A stretch of DNA of 64,000 bases from Pseudeuparius sepicola (Eukaryota; Arthropoda; Insecta; Coleoptera; Anthribidae), in contig OY987299.1 in assembly GCA_963920635.1 (NCBI GenBank), forward strand, positions 118,793,373 through 118,857,372, written 5' to 3'. The notes beneath the pieces are model-generated. The model did no database searches, was not told the origin of the DNA, and was given only the letters and a program-made list of their open reading frames with translations. Positions 12,011 through 24,864 of this stretch are shown here, in pieces. The stretch's first letter is position 1; each line of letters starts with the position of its first letter. A program made the translations under genes and the position numbers.

Positions 12011-14264
12011 ACTGACAAAAGACGGAGGCCCATGCACCGAACAAGTGATTTTACGTTATAACCATGACTGTCATAATAATCACAGTAAGATCATTCTGAT
12101 TTACCTAGATAGAACATTTTTTCTATAAGGCATATTAGCCTCAATCAAAATATTTTGGCCCAAGATATAGGTATGCAGTTGCTCTATGTCCTATTATTAA
12201 TGACAATGACTCCTCAATAATAGATAGTAAAATTAGTAATAAATGGTTTGTGGCACACTCTCAAAAAGGTAATCTTAAAAGCTGAGAATATGGTTTTTTC
12301 AAAACTATTTATTCACCTGAAATAAATTCCGATGAAAACAAAATTGTACAGCCAAATGCAAACAGTTTCATAAAGCAAGTAGTCCGCTCCTCTTAAATTT
12401 AAAAATAACTATTATTTGATTCAAAAATAAAGTGGTAAATTAATTTTACCATGTATTTAGAAATCAACAAAATCGTATTTCTTAAATCAAATAATGATTG
12501 GGTGTAAAATGAAGCAATATTTAATCTTTAAATGAATACTGTTCAATATATTTGAGTTCAAATCTTTGTTATATTATGTCAAGAGTAGTTATTATTATTA
12601 TGAAAATTCTTTCTCTTTATTCAAGTTATACGGTAATCTTGTCTTATATAATCCAAGTAAAATGTTTGTTTCACCTCAAATGTACGAAGTTATAAAAACC
12701 GACATAAAAAATGATTCGATAGTATATATTCAAGAATAGTGCACTTCAATCAAGAACACTATATTCTTGAAATGTATTTCTTAGGGAGGGGGGAGCACCG
12801 GCGATAGGGAAGAGCCAATTTTTTTGCAGATGCGTTTGGACTTGTCATACGTTTCATCCGCGCTCGAAGGCTCGAAGTGCTGTGCAAAAACTAAAATCAT
12901 GGACTCAAGACTGTAAGAGTGGGGGTTGGAAAATTTGGGGTCTATTTTCGAAGGTAGGCATATTTCTTATATAACTTTATATAAATAATTAGTTAGAAAT
13001 TGGACACATTTGGGGGTTTCTTCTGTTTATCAAAGAGATAGACAAAAAGTAGTTAACGCATTGATATTCGTTTGGAAGATACACGACGATTATCGTTTTG
13101 CCAAAATTTCTTGAACGTGCTGTAACTTTTTGTTTGTGAACATTTTTAGTTTTGGTAATAATATGTTTTATTTAGCTTTTACGTAGATCATTGGTGCAGA
13201 GAATATTTCCTTTTTTAAAATTATATATTTTAACTAATAAAATTGCTGCAAAAGACAGTTTAGGGCAAATATCGTATTTTTTGTTAAATATTAATGTATT
13301 TTATTTTATTTTTGTTATTTAACTTTTTTTTAATAAACAAAAAATAAATCGAAATCATTTGTATTTTTGTTTTAAATTTCCTACCATCTTACATACTATT
13401 CCTATTATAACGGCTAGATAACGTATTAATAGGTTTATATAGAGCATAAAGTTATTTTACAAAGTGGTATATAGTCTAATCAAAAGAATTCAGTGCTGAA
13501 TAAAAATGGTTCCAGATATTGTTGCCTAATAGGGTTACCAGTTATACATATAAATAATATATTGTATAATATAAATATAACACCATTTTTTACAATAAGA
13601 AAATACCCATTGGGTTACTCTATTTTTAAAATATTTTTTCTTCCATTTGAGTTTTAAAATAAAAAAATGAGTTAAACTTCTAAGTCACCTGTTATTTTTA
13701 ACGGTCTGATATTCCAAAATTTCATTAGATACATTGTGTGAAACGACCATTTTAAAGGAAAAAACAGCAATTGGGTTTGGAATTTACTTGTTTTTTTTTT
13801 TTCAAACTAATTTGTTACACAATTTTTCCTTCGTTAGATCACGTGTACATGCACTGTAAATTTTGAACATACTTTCTTTATACCTTCTCCGAGACCTACT
13901 CTTAATAACACACCTATAGAGGTGCAGAATTTAAAAATTATGGGCATAATGTTTAGATGGTCAAAACCATGGACAAAATCATAGTACATAAATTGTTTGA
14001 AAGTTTGTCAAAGAAGCATAATTTTTAATTCTTGACAACTTTCCATTTTGCTCTATCAAATATAGATAATATTATACTGAAGAGAAAAGAAATTTTTTTC
14101 AAAGTTTCCAAGGCTTGCCTGATTTTTCAGAATTATTACAATTATCATGTCCTAAATCTGTTTGAAAACTTGAATGAAATTTTCTATTGCTACGAAAAAT
14201 GAGTCATCTTGAGGTAAGTAATTATTTTGTTTGGACGTAAAGCATAATGTTCTTAATCTAATAC
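12011..14264. other. Intron sequence, nothing firm recognised
   Basis: AT-rich, with many homopolymer runs (for example near 12780 and 13790). No exon, RNA gene or complete mobile element recognised. Confidence 0.3.
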
Positions 14265-14320
14265 CATTGAGTAAAGGATATAATATATTCTATATTATAA
14301 AATATATCCTTTACTCAATG
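14265..14320. mobile_element. 56-bp palindromic micro-insertion, copy 1
   Basis: Starts CATTGAGTAAAGGATATAAT and ends TATATCCTTTACTCAATG, so the whole insertion is a near-perfect hairpin. It is flanked by a 7-bp duplication CTAATAC (14258-14264 and 14321-14327). A second, independent copy lies at 54755-54805. Confidence 0.85.
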
Positions 14321-14327
14321 CTAATAC

Positions 14328-15667
14328 TATAATATTCTTTAAACAAGAAAATATAATTTATTGATTTAATACTTAAATTTGACCCAAGAAATCGATAACT
14401 TTCAGACAAGTGTTATTTTTTTAGAAAAATAATACATATATTATTGAGCTAATACAAATTGCTCTCAAACTAAAAATATGGTAGACTCGCGCAAATATTT
14501 TATTTACTTGGTCGAATGCTTCAATTATTTTGGACGGAAGAAACCATATTCTCAATACTCAAAATAAGTGTATTTTGAGTGAAGTATCATATTCTGTTTA
14601 ATGGAAGTCAGTTATAGTCTTGACTAGATACTTTCATCAACTTGCTTTCAAAATTATCTGCCGTTTTCAGTCAAGTAAATATATATTTGTGGCATATAAA
14701 AACAATGATGCTTGCTTGAAGATTACCTTTTTGAGCGTGCAAGGACTTTCCTACGAAGAGGGGGGTGGAAAATTATACCAAACTATTACTACAAAAATAA
14801 ACTATTTCATTAAAAAAAATAAATATGAGCAAAAGATATTACGTCAATTTTTTCTTGGTAATTTTTTTCTTGGAGCTTTCTTTATTTTTACTATTGATTG
14901 AAACATCTTTTATGGTAGGTACTACTATTGTTAAACAAGCTTGTCCTTTCCTGAGGTAGGAGGGTATAGGTAACGTAAAATTTAAAAAAGTTAATTTGGA
15001 AAGTAACACAAGCCGATAGAATTGAAATGGCTATAGGTAGGTATACTTTTTAAATTTTTAAACACAAAAGTTCTCACCAGAAATGTCTGGGCGAGGTATT
15101 TCACAAGAATAAAAAATAAGGAAAATCCGAAGGAAAATCTATAATATGCATAGAAAAATTGGGTCAAAATGTAAAACAACCCTTTTCTTCCGTTCGATCT
15201 TCAAATTGATTAACTAAAATTGCACAAAAAATGTAACTTGGGCACCCTGTATTGTCAAGTATGCCTCTAAATGAAAAATGAGGCATACCGCAAGTATAGA
15301 TATGCAAGTACAAGATGAATCTAATTAGAAGAGAGATAGGTATATGAACCTCTCTCTCTTATACTTAGTTCATTTCTTATTTCCGCTATACGCCACTGAA
15401 TTAATTTAAGATGCCAACACCCCGACGGGACTATGCGAACTAATATATGGGCCATCGTCACCATGGGAGCGGTGCTAACCTTGAGTCTACACTGGTGTGT
15501 TCTTGTTCATTGTTGGTATGGCCCATAGACTAGTTTAGCATTGAGCCTATAGGGGGCGTAGTTCTTATATTCAATGGCGTATACTCTTACTCGTTGTATG
15601 CCAGACGTCACCTAAAGAATTACCAGTACAAACGGTATACATATTGTCCCATTGTTGTAGCCTAATC
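14328..15667. other. Intron sequence, nothing recognised
   Basis: No exon or complete repeat recognised. CACCCTGTATTG near 15242 looks like a lone foldback terminus. Confidence 0.3.
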
Positions 15668-15700
15668 CAAAGACATATATAAAACTTATGAATGTCTTTG
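15668..15700. mobile_element. 33-bp palindromic micro-insertion with 8-bp duplication
   Basis: CAAAGACATATATAAA at the left pairs with the right end AATGTCTTTG; the unit is only 33 bp. It is flanked by perfect GCCTAATC duplications (15660-15667 and 15701-15708). Possibly a hAT-type excision remnant or micro-element. Confidence 0.7.
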
Positions 15701-15708
15701 GCCTAATC

Positions 15709-16868
15709 AATCTCTAGTTAACGAAAGGCCTGACATATTTCATATATGCTTCCTGTAAGATTTTCCCCTAAACACCACGGTAGGCTCATCTTCAAAGGGG
15801 GCCACATCGGAAAAACTTTCAAAAATTAAAGAATATGCAGAAGATATTCGCAGAGGTAAATCAAATATAATAACAGCTCATAAAAATCTTAATAAACGGG
15901 CAAACCTTTTAATAAGCCTGTTTCTCAGAATACAACACCAAATTTACGAATTTGAAACTCGAAGCCAGCTGATCCATGATGTCACAATCCGTATATTATC
16001 ACCAGTTCGGACGTTTTTGATTACAAAGTCATTTCATTTGACGCTATTTAAATGATTTAACTTCCAGACTGTGAAGGCCATATAATATGCCACATTTTCT
16101 ACAAAATTCTCTAGAAAGATGTTACTGTACATTTTTTAATTGTTTGCAGGTGTCTATCAAAATAACTTTTTTAACATTCTCTAGAGAATTTGTGGCAAAA
16201 AAAGTAAGGGAACATCGATCGGACCTTATGAAATGCAATGCGACAGTGATATTTTCATTATTATCAACGAATATATTTTTAACAAGGTATAATGCGAATA
16301 CATAACCCAATTAAAGTAATACAATAGGAATTACGTACTTTTTAATAAGCACTGTCTCGAATTTGGGTTCTTGATGTTTGTTACTAGTTTTATCTTACTA
16401 TAAACCAAGGAAACCAATTTACACAAGAATTGAAATATTTCTCTATTTATTGACGTTATTTCGAAAATATTACTTATAGAAATGTCTCGAGATTCCAGAA
16501 TGCATCCCATCTCAACAAAACAATACACATACACTTCATAAACATGGACATGAACAGTTAATGCCTAATCTTAAATTCCTGTAATACTAGGTAATGATTT
16601 TTTTATTTACTTGGAATGCGATTTCAAAGCATTGTTCTCTTCAAGCAACAAATTTAGGACAATAAAAAACGGTTTTATGTGTATAATTGGCGCCAGACGT
16701 GCCCCATAACTGTTTATTTAAACTGTGTAATTTATGCAAATTGGCAGAGATGTTTAAGCAAATGGTTTCATCAGTTCCTGGTTTGTGGTCGACTTATTAG
16801 CGCCCGCAAGTTTTGTAATACGATCTCCCATATTGGGAAATATCATTTTAAAACCCTTCTATACTAAG
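15709..16868. other. Intron sequence, nothing recognised
   Basis: AT-rich intron DNA; short open frames here overlap on both strands and match nothing known. Confidence 0.3.
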
Positions 16869-17696
16869 TGGGCCAGGGTAGATAATTTTTGAGACCAAAA
16901 AAATCTAGAGCATGACACTCATTGGAAAAGGAAGGAACTATAGCAAAAAGAACTGGAAAAATAATTTAAAGGCAATTTGAGGTATGGGGGTGGAAGGAGG
17001 TGAACTTTTAGGGGTAGAAAAACGTTTATCACGATTTCCGGCAAAACTACAACTCATATCTAAAAAAGTTAAGTAGCAAAGTTGTAGGTAATAAAAATAT
17101 CTACAACTCTTATATTTACACTTTTTTTACAGAACCTCAAAATATCCGCGAAAAATCGAAATAACAGATTTTTTGGTTTTTAATTTTTATCTCCTACAAA
17201 AAAATTTCACGATACCTACCTTCTTAGGTCTTAAACAGGCCGTCATTTTTTCGAATTAAAATATTTATTTTTACCCCTGATTTTGATTTTAAACCGAAAA
17301 AGTTTTCAATCGATAATACCCACGCCAAAAAGCAGCTTTTTTTAAAAAAAGTAGGTGCGCTTTTTGTTCGTTGAAACCTCTACTCTCAGAAAATTCAAGA
17401 AACCAAAAAACTATATTTCGAAAAAAAAATTTTAATTCGTTGAAATTTACACTTTAATTACTTGAAAAATGTAAGATTCCATGTTACATTGATAAACCAA
17501 GAAATTGCAAATCGTTGAAACATAGAGTTTGCAAAAAACATGCGAAAATAGTTAGTTTTCTAAATATTAAAGATGGGATTTAAAGGGGATTTAATAAAAA
17601 AAATGTGACTGCTGCAATTTTTTTTTCGATAAAAACGTTGATTTATTAAAGGAGCTTGTTTCACACTTTTTTTAAAAGCTTTTATTTAACTTGCAA

Positions 17697-17721
17697 TGTA
17701 TGTATGTATGTATGTATGTAA
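17697..17721. repeat. (TATG)n microsatellite
   Basis: About six consecutive TATG units. Confidence 0.95.
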
Positions 17722-17766
17722 TTTGTTCGGGTGGAATCTTGCAACTCAATTTTGAAGCAGATATCT

Positions 17767-17996
17767 TCAACCGATCGAGCTGAAATTTTGTACACACGTT
17801 TAATTTGGATGACAATGCATGATTATATGTGTGACGTCATTCTAAATCCAACATGGCGGAACACTCAAGATGGCGGACTAGTTAAATTTCAACCGATCGA
17901 GCTGAAATTTTGTACACACGTTTAATTTGGATGACAATGCATGATTATATGTGTGACGTCATTCTAAATCCAACATGGCGGAACACCCAAGATGGT
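17767..17996. repeat. Tandem duplication, 122-bp period
   Basis: Two near-identical units starting TCAACCGATCGAGCTGAAAT at 17767 and 17889. Each holds GTACACACGTTTAATTTGG, TGTGTGACGTCATTC and CAACATGGCGGAACAC. The second unit ends slightly short. Confidence 0.92.
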
Positions 17997-18122
17997 CATT
18001 AGAAGGTCTCCTCATTGAAGAGCTAGACTGTTCTAAACTAACCGGCAAACGACCTTGCAACAATGATGCGTTAACTGAGATGAATAGACTCAGACACCTG
18101 GCCAAACTAAAAATTACAAAAT

Positions 18123-18447
18123 AAATTAAAAGTAAAAAAATATTTTTAAAAAAAGCTTTTATTTAAATGCGCTAAAAAGAATAAAATAATCTTTTCTTTT
18201 AAAACTTTTACTATCAACTTATAACGTCATTCCACAATTTATATGATATAAAAGCTTGTCGCGAGATTTAAGTTTTCAAACTAAGTAAATACCACTACTT
18301 AAATCTCGCGACAAGCTTTTATATCATATAAATTGTGGAATGACGTTATAAGTTGATAGTAAAAGTTTTAAAAGAAAAGATTATTTTATTCTTTTTAGCG
18401 CATTTAAATAAAAGCTTTTTTTAAAAATATTTTTTTACTTTTAATTT
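18123..18447. repeat. Perfect inverted repeat: 150-bp arms, 25-bp loop
   Basis: The left arm (18123-18272) and right arm (18298-18447) appear exact reverse complements over all 150 bases, separated by the 25-base loop 18273-18297. Landmarks are AAATTAAAAG / CTTTTAATTT at the outside and GTCGCGAGATTTAAG / CTTAAATCTCGCGAC at the loop. Such identity implies very recent formation or ongoing homogenisation. Confidence 0.93.
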
Positions 18448-18752
18448 ATTTATTTTTGAATATGAATCTTAATAATAGGTACTCAAATAAAACACGAATT
18501 TTTTTTCGATTTTTTTTCGTCCGGGAAATGCACTAAAAATGTTTTTGAAATTCAAATTCCTTGGGCCCGTGACTTCACGGGCCCAAAACACTGATTGGCT
18601 ACTATTTTGCGACGTTGACACAATTTACAGCAATATCGATATGTTTCTTTTTGAGATTTGTGAAGACTGAAGAAGAAGAAAATATAGCTAACTTATGATA
18701 TTTTGTGGCAAAAGCCAAATAGACATAACACAAACACATGACCTCAATATCA

Positions 18753-18977
18753 GGGGGCGTCACGGTGGTGCACGAGTGGGTGGGTCTTTCGTGGTACCCC
18801 ACGCTTTGACACCGTACGTCGTGGGTTCGATTCCCACCGCGGCAGTGCCCTGGGTGTTGTGTATTTGTCTTAAGGCTTAGGATTTATCTTAGGATCTTAG
18901 GATTCATCTCTAAAGTTAAAGCAGAATGGTCACCAACTTGTAAGTTGTACCAACCTAAATAAATCTTATAACAACAT
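18753..18977 (+). mobile_element. tRNA-derived SINE
   Basis: A tRNA-like head (about 18755-18845) with an A-box-like stretch TGGTGCACGAGTGGG and a perfect RNA polymerase III B box GGTTCGATTCC (18824-18834), followed by a non-tRNA body (CCCTGGGTGTTGTGTATTTG and on) and an AT-rich tail near CAACCTAAATAAATCTTAT. It cannot be a real tRNA gene because the cloverleaf is not complete and the body continues without a terminator. Transcription by polymerase III is inferred. Confidence 0.75.
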
Positions 18978-19435
18978 TTTGCCAGTCAATTAACTATACA
19001 TAATCTTGACAATCAAAATTTAATTTATTAACTTATTAATAGCGTGTACGGGACATAAGAAGGTAAGTTTTAACCAAATTTCGAGAAAAAAAATTTTTTT
19101 GGGAGATAAAAATTTAAAGCCAAAAATCGGTAATTTCGATTTCTCGCGGATATTTTGAGGTTATGTAAAAAAGTGTAAATACAAAAGTTTTAGATCTTTT
19201 TAATACCTACAACTTTGCTATTTAACTTTCTACGATAGGAGTTGTAGTTTTGCCGGAAATCGTGATAAACCGTTTTCCATTTCTAAAAGTTCACCCCATT
19301 CCACCCCCGTATCTCAAATCGCCCGCAAATTATTTTTCCTGTTATTTTTGCTACCTCTTCTTCCCTTTTGAATGAGTGTCATGCTGTTCTAGATTTTTTT
19401 CACTTTTTGCCATTTTCAAAGGCTTCGGCCCTGGT

Positions 19436-19866
19436 CTAAAGGTGGATGGCGGCCTTAAAATCCGAATTTAAAACTTTAGGTGCATGTGCATACTTTCTAA
19501 AAAGAAAACGAGGTGTTGGAGATAATCACAAAGAGCAACTGGTAATCCGCGTAATCTAAATTTTATATTCATGTTTTTAATTTTGGAGCACCTACATTTC
19601 GGATTTATTAAATGTTGTCAGTTTTTCTTAATATCGGCAATATACAATACCTATATTTATAAAATAAAGCGAATCTTCACGAATAACACATTTTAAATTA
19701 TGTGCGGGAAACTTATCTGTATCTGAAATGTAAATGTTATGTAAATTATAGTCACATCTAGAATCAGAAATCAATTCCAAAAATGTAGAAGGAATACAAA
19801 GAAATGACTGTTTTCTCTATGACAGCCGCGTTGTAACATAAACGAAAAATAAATTGACTATTCTTG
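19436..19866. other. Intron sequence, nothing recognised
   Basis: Unique-looking AT-rich DNA between the composite foldback and hAT copy B. Confidence 0.3.
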
Positions 19867-19874
19867 TTAGTATC

Positions 19875-20859
19875 CAGGGACTCTTTAAAGAAAGGGGACC
19901 CCGCATTATACTTTCCAAAATGAGGCCTCTTCTTTCATCATTCTAATGGTATCAGTGATGCCAAGTATGCAATTTTATTGAATAATCTATGAATATAACA
20001 GGTACTTTGATTGTTAGTAAAAATTAATAATGGTTTCCATGATTTCTAAAAATTAGACTTGACAATGTTGTGTCTACCAGCTACAAGTGCAGAATATGGC
20101 AACTGTCAAATGAAACAAATTTATTTTATAATTGAAATTGATTTCCAGCAATAATTATTTCCACGAATTTAAGTAATTAGTATGGTAAGTCAGTGCCGAT
20201 TTTGCTTATTTAAAAATTTGTCGCTATTGCACCTTGTTACCAGGTTCCTCAATCCATTTGTAATATGTATACCTACGTGAACTTTCTTACCTTGTTGAAT
20301 GTATCTACCCAAAGAAGTTTCACAGATTTCGGGATGGACTAATAATATTAGGTCTAGTAGTTGTAATCATGTAGTTTTTCTCCGTGTTCATTACAAAATT
20401 TTTGTAATTTTATTTCGCTCCCAAGGTACCTCACAAACTCGTAGTCGTAGATAAATTCTTTAAAAAATACCTGACTGAAGCTACCTAAAATTTACGAAAT
20501 ACAATTTTTGTTTTGAACTAGCTGCTTACGTAATGCCCACGTAATGGGAATTGTAGGATTACTAAAGATGATACAGGAAAAATCTGGTTGCAATTATTGA
20601 GACTACTCTGATTGCAGTTATTGAGACTACTACAGGCGTCCGCTTATTTGACACATCTGAGTATCTGGAAGTTAGAAAACTTAAAAATTGTAAACTATGA
20701 TGGGAAATATTTTGCTGACACTGACATATATCATAACCTTGTATCAGCCCCGTTGTGGTCTCCTTGGAGTCGACAGAAAACAAACTTCCCCTCAAGGCTT
20801 CACTTTTCCTATGTGATAGACTGTGACATGGTGGGTCCCCTTATTTTAAAGAGTCCCTG
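19875..20859. mobile_element. hAT-like element, family 1 copy B (both ends present)
   Basis: Starts CAGGGACTCTTTAAAG and ends TTTTAAAGAGTCCCTG: intact TIRs, with a perfect 8-bp target duplication TTAGTATC (19867-19874 and 20860-20867). The interior aligns in order with copies A, C and D but has internal deletions. No transposase open frame. Confidence 0.93.
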
Positions 20860-20867
20860 TTAGTATC

Positions 20868-22079
20868 TAATAACATTTTTTAGTTAGGATATTGCCAGGT
20901 TACTAGCAGATTTTAATGCTCTAGCCGCCGGCAGGGTACGGGCAGGTTTGGTCAGAAGCATTTAAAGGTAGGTAAGTTAAGTTTGTCATTTTGCAAGGGA
21001 TTAGCTAAAGTTCGAGCATTTCCGTTACCAATACCAATGCGTACAGTTTCGAAGTAAATCCTAGTTTTAGTCATATTTAACTTGCATTGTTATTCGTTGC
21101 TCATGAAATTAAGCACCACAGGCACAGGCGGCCGCATAACTGGCACAAAATGTCTTATTAGAGTTTATAACTGGATCGTGCAATTCTGAAGCCAATATTT
21201 ATTTTATTGTTTAATCGCGTGCGCTATGCCAAACCTAAAACTTTATTACAGCGGCCGGAGGGAGAATGAATATAAATATAATACCAGCGCACGTATCGGA
21301 ATTTCATTATGGCAGATATTTCCCTCCATCAGTTTCGAGGGGCGCTCGCGATTTAGTTTACCTATTCCTATTGGAGAGTATTCCACGCCTATAGCAGTTC
21401 GTTCACAAAGAGCAGGGTAAACAAAATTATATGATCTTCAAAAATCCTTTGATTTGCATTTCACACACTGTACTAAATCTAAAGTAGTTTTTGCTATTTG
21501 GTTCACAAAGTAGGGAACGAAGGCTGATGTTGATATTTTTTATAGCGATGGCAACTGAGACAGCACGTGTAAGCGTTAGACTGACAGGAAATACGGAGTC
21601 AAAATTTTGTGCACCGAAATGTTTTATTAATAAACATGTCTCGATATCCATTATAGACATAGCTTCGTAATTCCGGTAAAAGTGACCATCTTTCCTAATT
21701 CAGCGCATGTGCGGGTTTTGACAAATTGCTAACATCCTTCAAATTTGGTTTGGAAGGGAAATCAAAATTTATCTTGGTAAAGTTTTTCTAAAACTATAAA
21801 TTGAATATTAAAAAAAGTTCCAGGGATAAACCTTCGAATAAACCCCATTGGTCCGCCACTGGTTTGTAAGCCTTCATATTATCACCAAATCTCCATCGGT
21901 TGCGACACTATAAAAAATAATCGATATTTTTTGAAACTTTCAACACCTTGCATCTTTCCTCATCAAATAAATTTTTCTATCGACTGTTAACGTCCTATTA
22001 CAAAAAAATGGACAACTGGACAACCCAGTCTAAACAGTTTAGCAATGTATAAATTATTATATGTATAGCTTCATTTATT
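20868..22079. other. Intron sequence with a short GC-richer patch
   Basis: Contains a roughly 250-bp patch of more balanced composition (about 21120-21420). No exon or complete mobile element recognised. Confidence 0.3.
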
Positions 22080-22081
22080 TA

Positions 22082-23664
22082 CAGGGTGTCCGGTATGTAC
22101 GTGGACTTCTTGTGGGAACAGGTAAGGGACGCCAAAATATTACGATTGGCTTAAAATCTACGGGTCAAATCTCAATAGTTACTGAGGTACAGGGAGTTGT
22201 AGTTCTTTTTTTTAATTGAATTATGACAATATCTCCCAAAATAATCAAGCTGTTGAACTGAAATTTGCTACTGCTGCTTTTGGAGATGAAGAATAAGCTG
22301 AAAAAGTCAATTTATACGTGCCACTTGCGCTGTTTTTGGATCTTTCTTTTTCGAGGCTATATTTTTGGTCCTGCAGGTCCATCATTTTAGTGCATCTTTT
22401 CATTCTGCAACAAAAAGGAACTCTTGTTTCATAACAACCAAATCAACCGTTTGGGTTTAAATTGCCAAAACGTACCCAAAACATCTGTTGACTTCAATAT
22501 TCGAAAAATAAAATTTTCACCTACTGTTTTCAAATGGCACAGATCAACTGTACATTGGAAATGAAGAAAAATATGCAAGTGAACATTGGTCAAAACACAT
22601 TTGTTTTCTTGAAATAGGGTGTCCAAATTTTGTCGAGTTTCAATCCGTTCCATTTTGAAAGTAAACATTTTTTGGGACATTGTTCATATGGTTTTTTTTC
22701 TCGAGTAAGTGGCGCCCTCTAGGGACTACATTAAAACTAATAAAATATTCTTGTTTGCCGTCCTAAAAAACCCCAATGTACCAATTTTTAAGCCGATATA
22801 ATAAAAACTGTCGAAGTTATTAAGAAATTTGCAAATAAAATTTTAACTTTGAACGCCCTTTATCTTTTTAACCATCAACATTTGTATAAGCGATGTTGCG
22901 CTCAATCGTCATATTTTGGTCCCCTCTACTCCCAGTTTCATTTTTTTACCATATTAATGTATATATAATATACAGTGTGTCCCGTTTTTCATGTTAACAC
23001 CCCTGAAAATCTAAGTAGGCTGAAGGAATTGAACGGGGCAATTTTTTTATAGATATGTCCCTGAAAGGTCATCATTTGCGAAGTATTGGTTTGGCATTGC
23101 CGCGAAAGCCTGGCCTACTGCGATTTTTTAAAGGGGTGTCATATGGTTTTTTTTCTCTACAGTCGTGCAATATTTGAAAGCAGTAGGTGAATATTTTATT
23201 TTTCGAATATTGAAGTGAACAGGTGTTTTGAGGCACGTTTTGGCAATTTAAACGCAAACTGTTGATTTGATCGTTATGAAACAAGAGTACCTACCTCTTT
23301 GTTGCAGAATGAAAAGATGCACTAAAATGATGGACCTGCAGGACCAAAAAGATAACCTCAAAAAAGTTACGAGCAAAACCAAGATCCAAAAACAGCGCAC
23401 GTATGACGCCCTGTAAGACACGTATAAATTGACATTTTCAGCTTATTCTCCAACTACAAAAACACAGCAGTAACAAATTTCAGTTCAGCAGCTTGATTAT
23501 TATGGGGAGATATTGCCATAATTCAATTTCAAAAAAAGAACTACAACGCCCTGTACCTCATAGTAACTATTGAGATTTGAGCCATAGATGTTAAGCTTAA
23601 TCGTAATATTTTGACGTCGCCTACCTGCCCCCGTGAGATGTCCACGTACTTACCGGACACCCTG
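22082..23664. mobile_element. Foldback element (CAGGGTGTCCGG ends) with long arms
   Basis: TA (22080-22081) precedes CAGGGTGTCCGGTATGTACG; the right end CGTACTTACCGGACACCCTG is followed by TA. Arms of about 600 bp pair along their length, including ACTATTGAGATTTGA, GACCTGCAGGTC-type, and TTCGAAAAATAAAATTTTCAC with its partner. Remnant open frames within the arms are mirror images of each other. Likely a Tc1/mariner-type non-autonomous foldback. Confidence 0.87.
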
Positions 23665-23824
23665 TATAATGTCTGGTAATAACAGCAATATGATTTTCAG
23701 CTGCAAAATTTAGAATAGTGCAAAACAGATCAATTTTGGCAAGTCGATGTGTGTATTGAACAGATCCGTTTTGCGATTATTCCCATGTAGCAAGGGCATA
23801 TGGATACAAGCAGTAGGTATGAAG

Positions 23825-24864
23825 CAGGGACCCTTTAAAGTAAGGGGACCCAGCATTATACTTTCCAAAGTGAGGCCGTTTCTTTCCCCATTCTAATGGT
23901 CTCAATGATGCCAACTATGCCATTTTATTGGAGAATCTATGGATATAACAGGTACTTTGATTGTTAGTAAAAATTAATATGATTTCTAAAAATTAGACTT
24001 GACAATGTTCTGTCAACAAACACAGAATATGGCAAGTGCCAAATGAATCAAATTTATATTATATTTGAATTTGGCTTCCTGCAATTATTTTCAGGAATTT
24101 AAGTAATATAAGTAAGGTAAGTCAGTGCTGATTTTGCTTATTTGAGAATTTGTCGCTATTGCACCTTGTTACCAGGTTCCTCAAACCATTTGTAATATGT
24201 AGGTATAATAGGTACATACGTACTTGAACTTTCTTCCCTTGTTGAATGTATCTACCCAAAGAACTTTCACAGATTTCGGGATGGACTAATAAGATTAGGT
24301 CTTGTTGTTGTATTGTTCTAATCATGTAGTTTTTTTCGGTGCTCATTTTTGTAATTTTATTTCTCTCCCAAGGTAGGCACCTCACAAACGTAAAATAAAC
24401 TTATAGTTGTAGATAAAAACTGTTTAAAAAAAGACCTGACTGAAGCTACCTGCTTAATAATTTAATATTTAGGAAATACCATTTTTATTTGAACTACTTA
24501 CTTATACGTAATGCCCACGTAATGGGAATTGCAGGATTACTAAAGGTGAGACAAGAAAAATCTGGTTGCAATTATTGGGACTACTACAGGCGGCCGCATT
24601 ACCTTTAACTGACTATCTGGAAGTTTGAAAACTTAAAAATTTACAAAATTGTGAATTATGATGGGAAATATTTTGCCTCCTTTGGAATCTATGGCACTGG
24701 CATGTCACATAAAACTTGATGGCAGTTGGACACTGACATATATAACATAACATTTTACCAGCCCACTTATGTGGTCTCCTTGGAGATATACAGAAAACAA
24801 GGCTTCACTTTTCCTATGTGATAGACTGTGACATGCTGGGTCCCCTTATTTTAAAGAGTCCCTG
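23825..24864. mobile_element. hAT-like element, family 1 copy C (both ends present)
   Basis: Starts CAGGGACCCTTTAAAGTAAG and ends TTTTAAAGAGTCCCTG, with a perfect 8-bp duplication GTATGAAG (23817-23824 and 24865-24872). The interior is collinear with copies A, B and D. Confidence 0.94.

Larger units (their letters stand above)
16869..19435. mobile_element. Composite foldback element of about 2.6 kb
   Basis: The outer arms, about 16875-17215 and 19085-19435, are inverted copies. Matching words are TTTATCACGATTTCCGGC / GCCGGAAATCGTGATAAA, ACAACTTTGCTA-type, CCTCAAAATATCCGCG / CGCGGATATTTTGAGG, and ATGACACTCATT / AATGAGTGTCAT. Nested inside are a TATG microsatellite, a 122-bp tandem duplication, a perfect 150-bp hairpin and a SINE. 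Exact ends and target duplication were not resolved. Confidence 0.75.

Noticed and set aside
17697..17721. A CRISPR-like or other functional repeat array
   Set aside because: Plain TATG microsatellite in a eukaryotic intron; no spacers.
18780..18850. A tRNA gene (good B box)
   Set aside because: The cloverleaf cannot be completed and the sequence runs into a SINE body without a terminator.
22429..22680. Minus-strand open frame of 83 codons
   Set aside because: Lies in an arm of the 22082-23664 foldback and is mirrored in the other arm.
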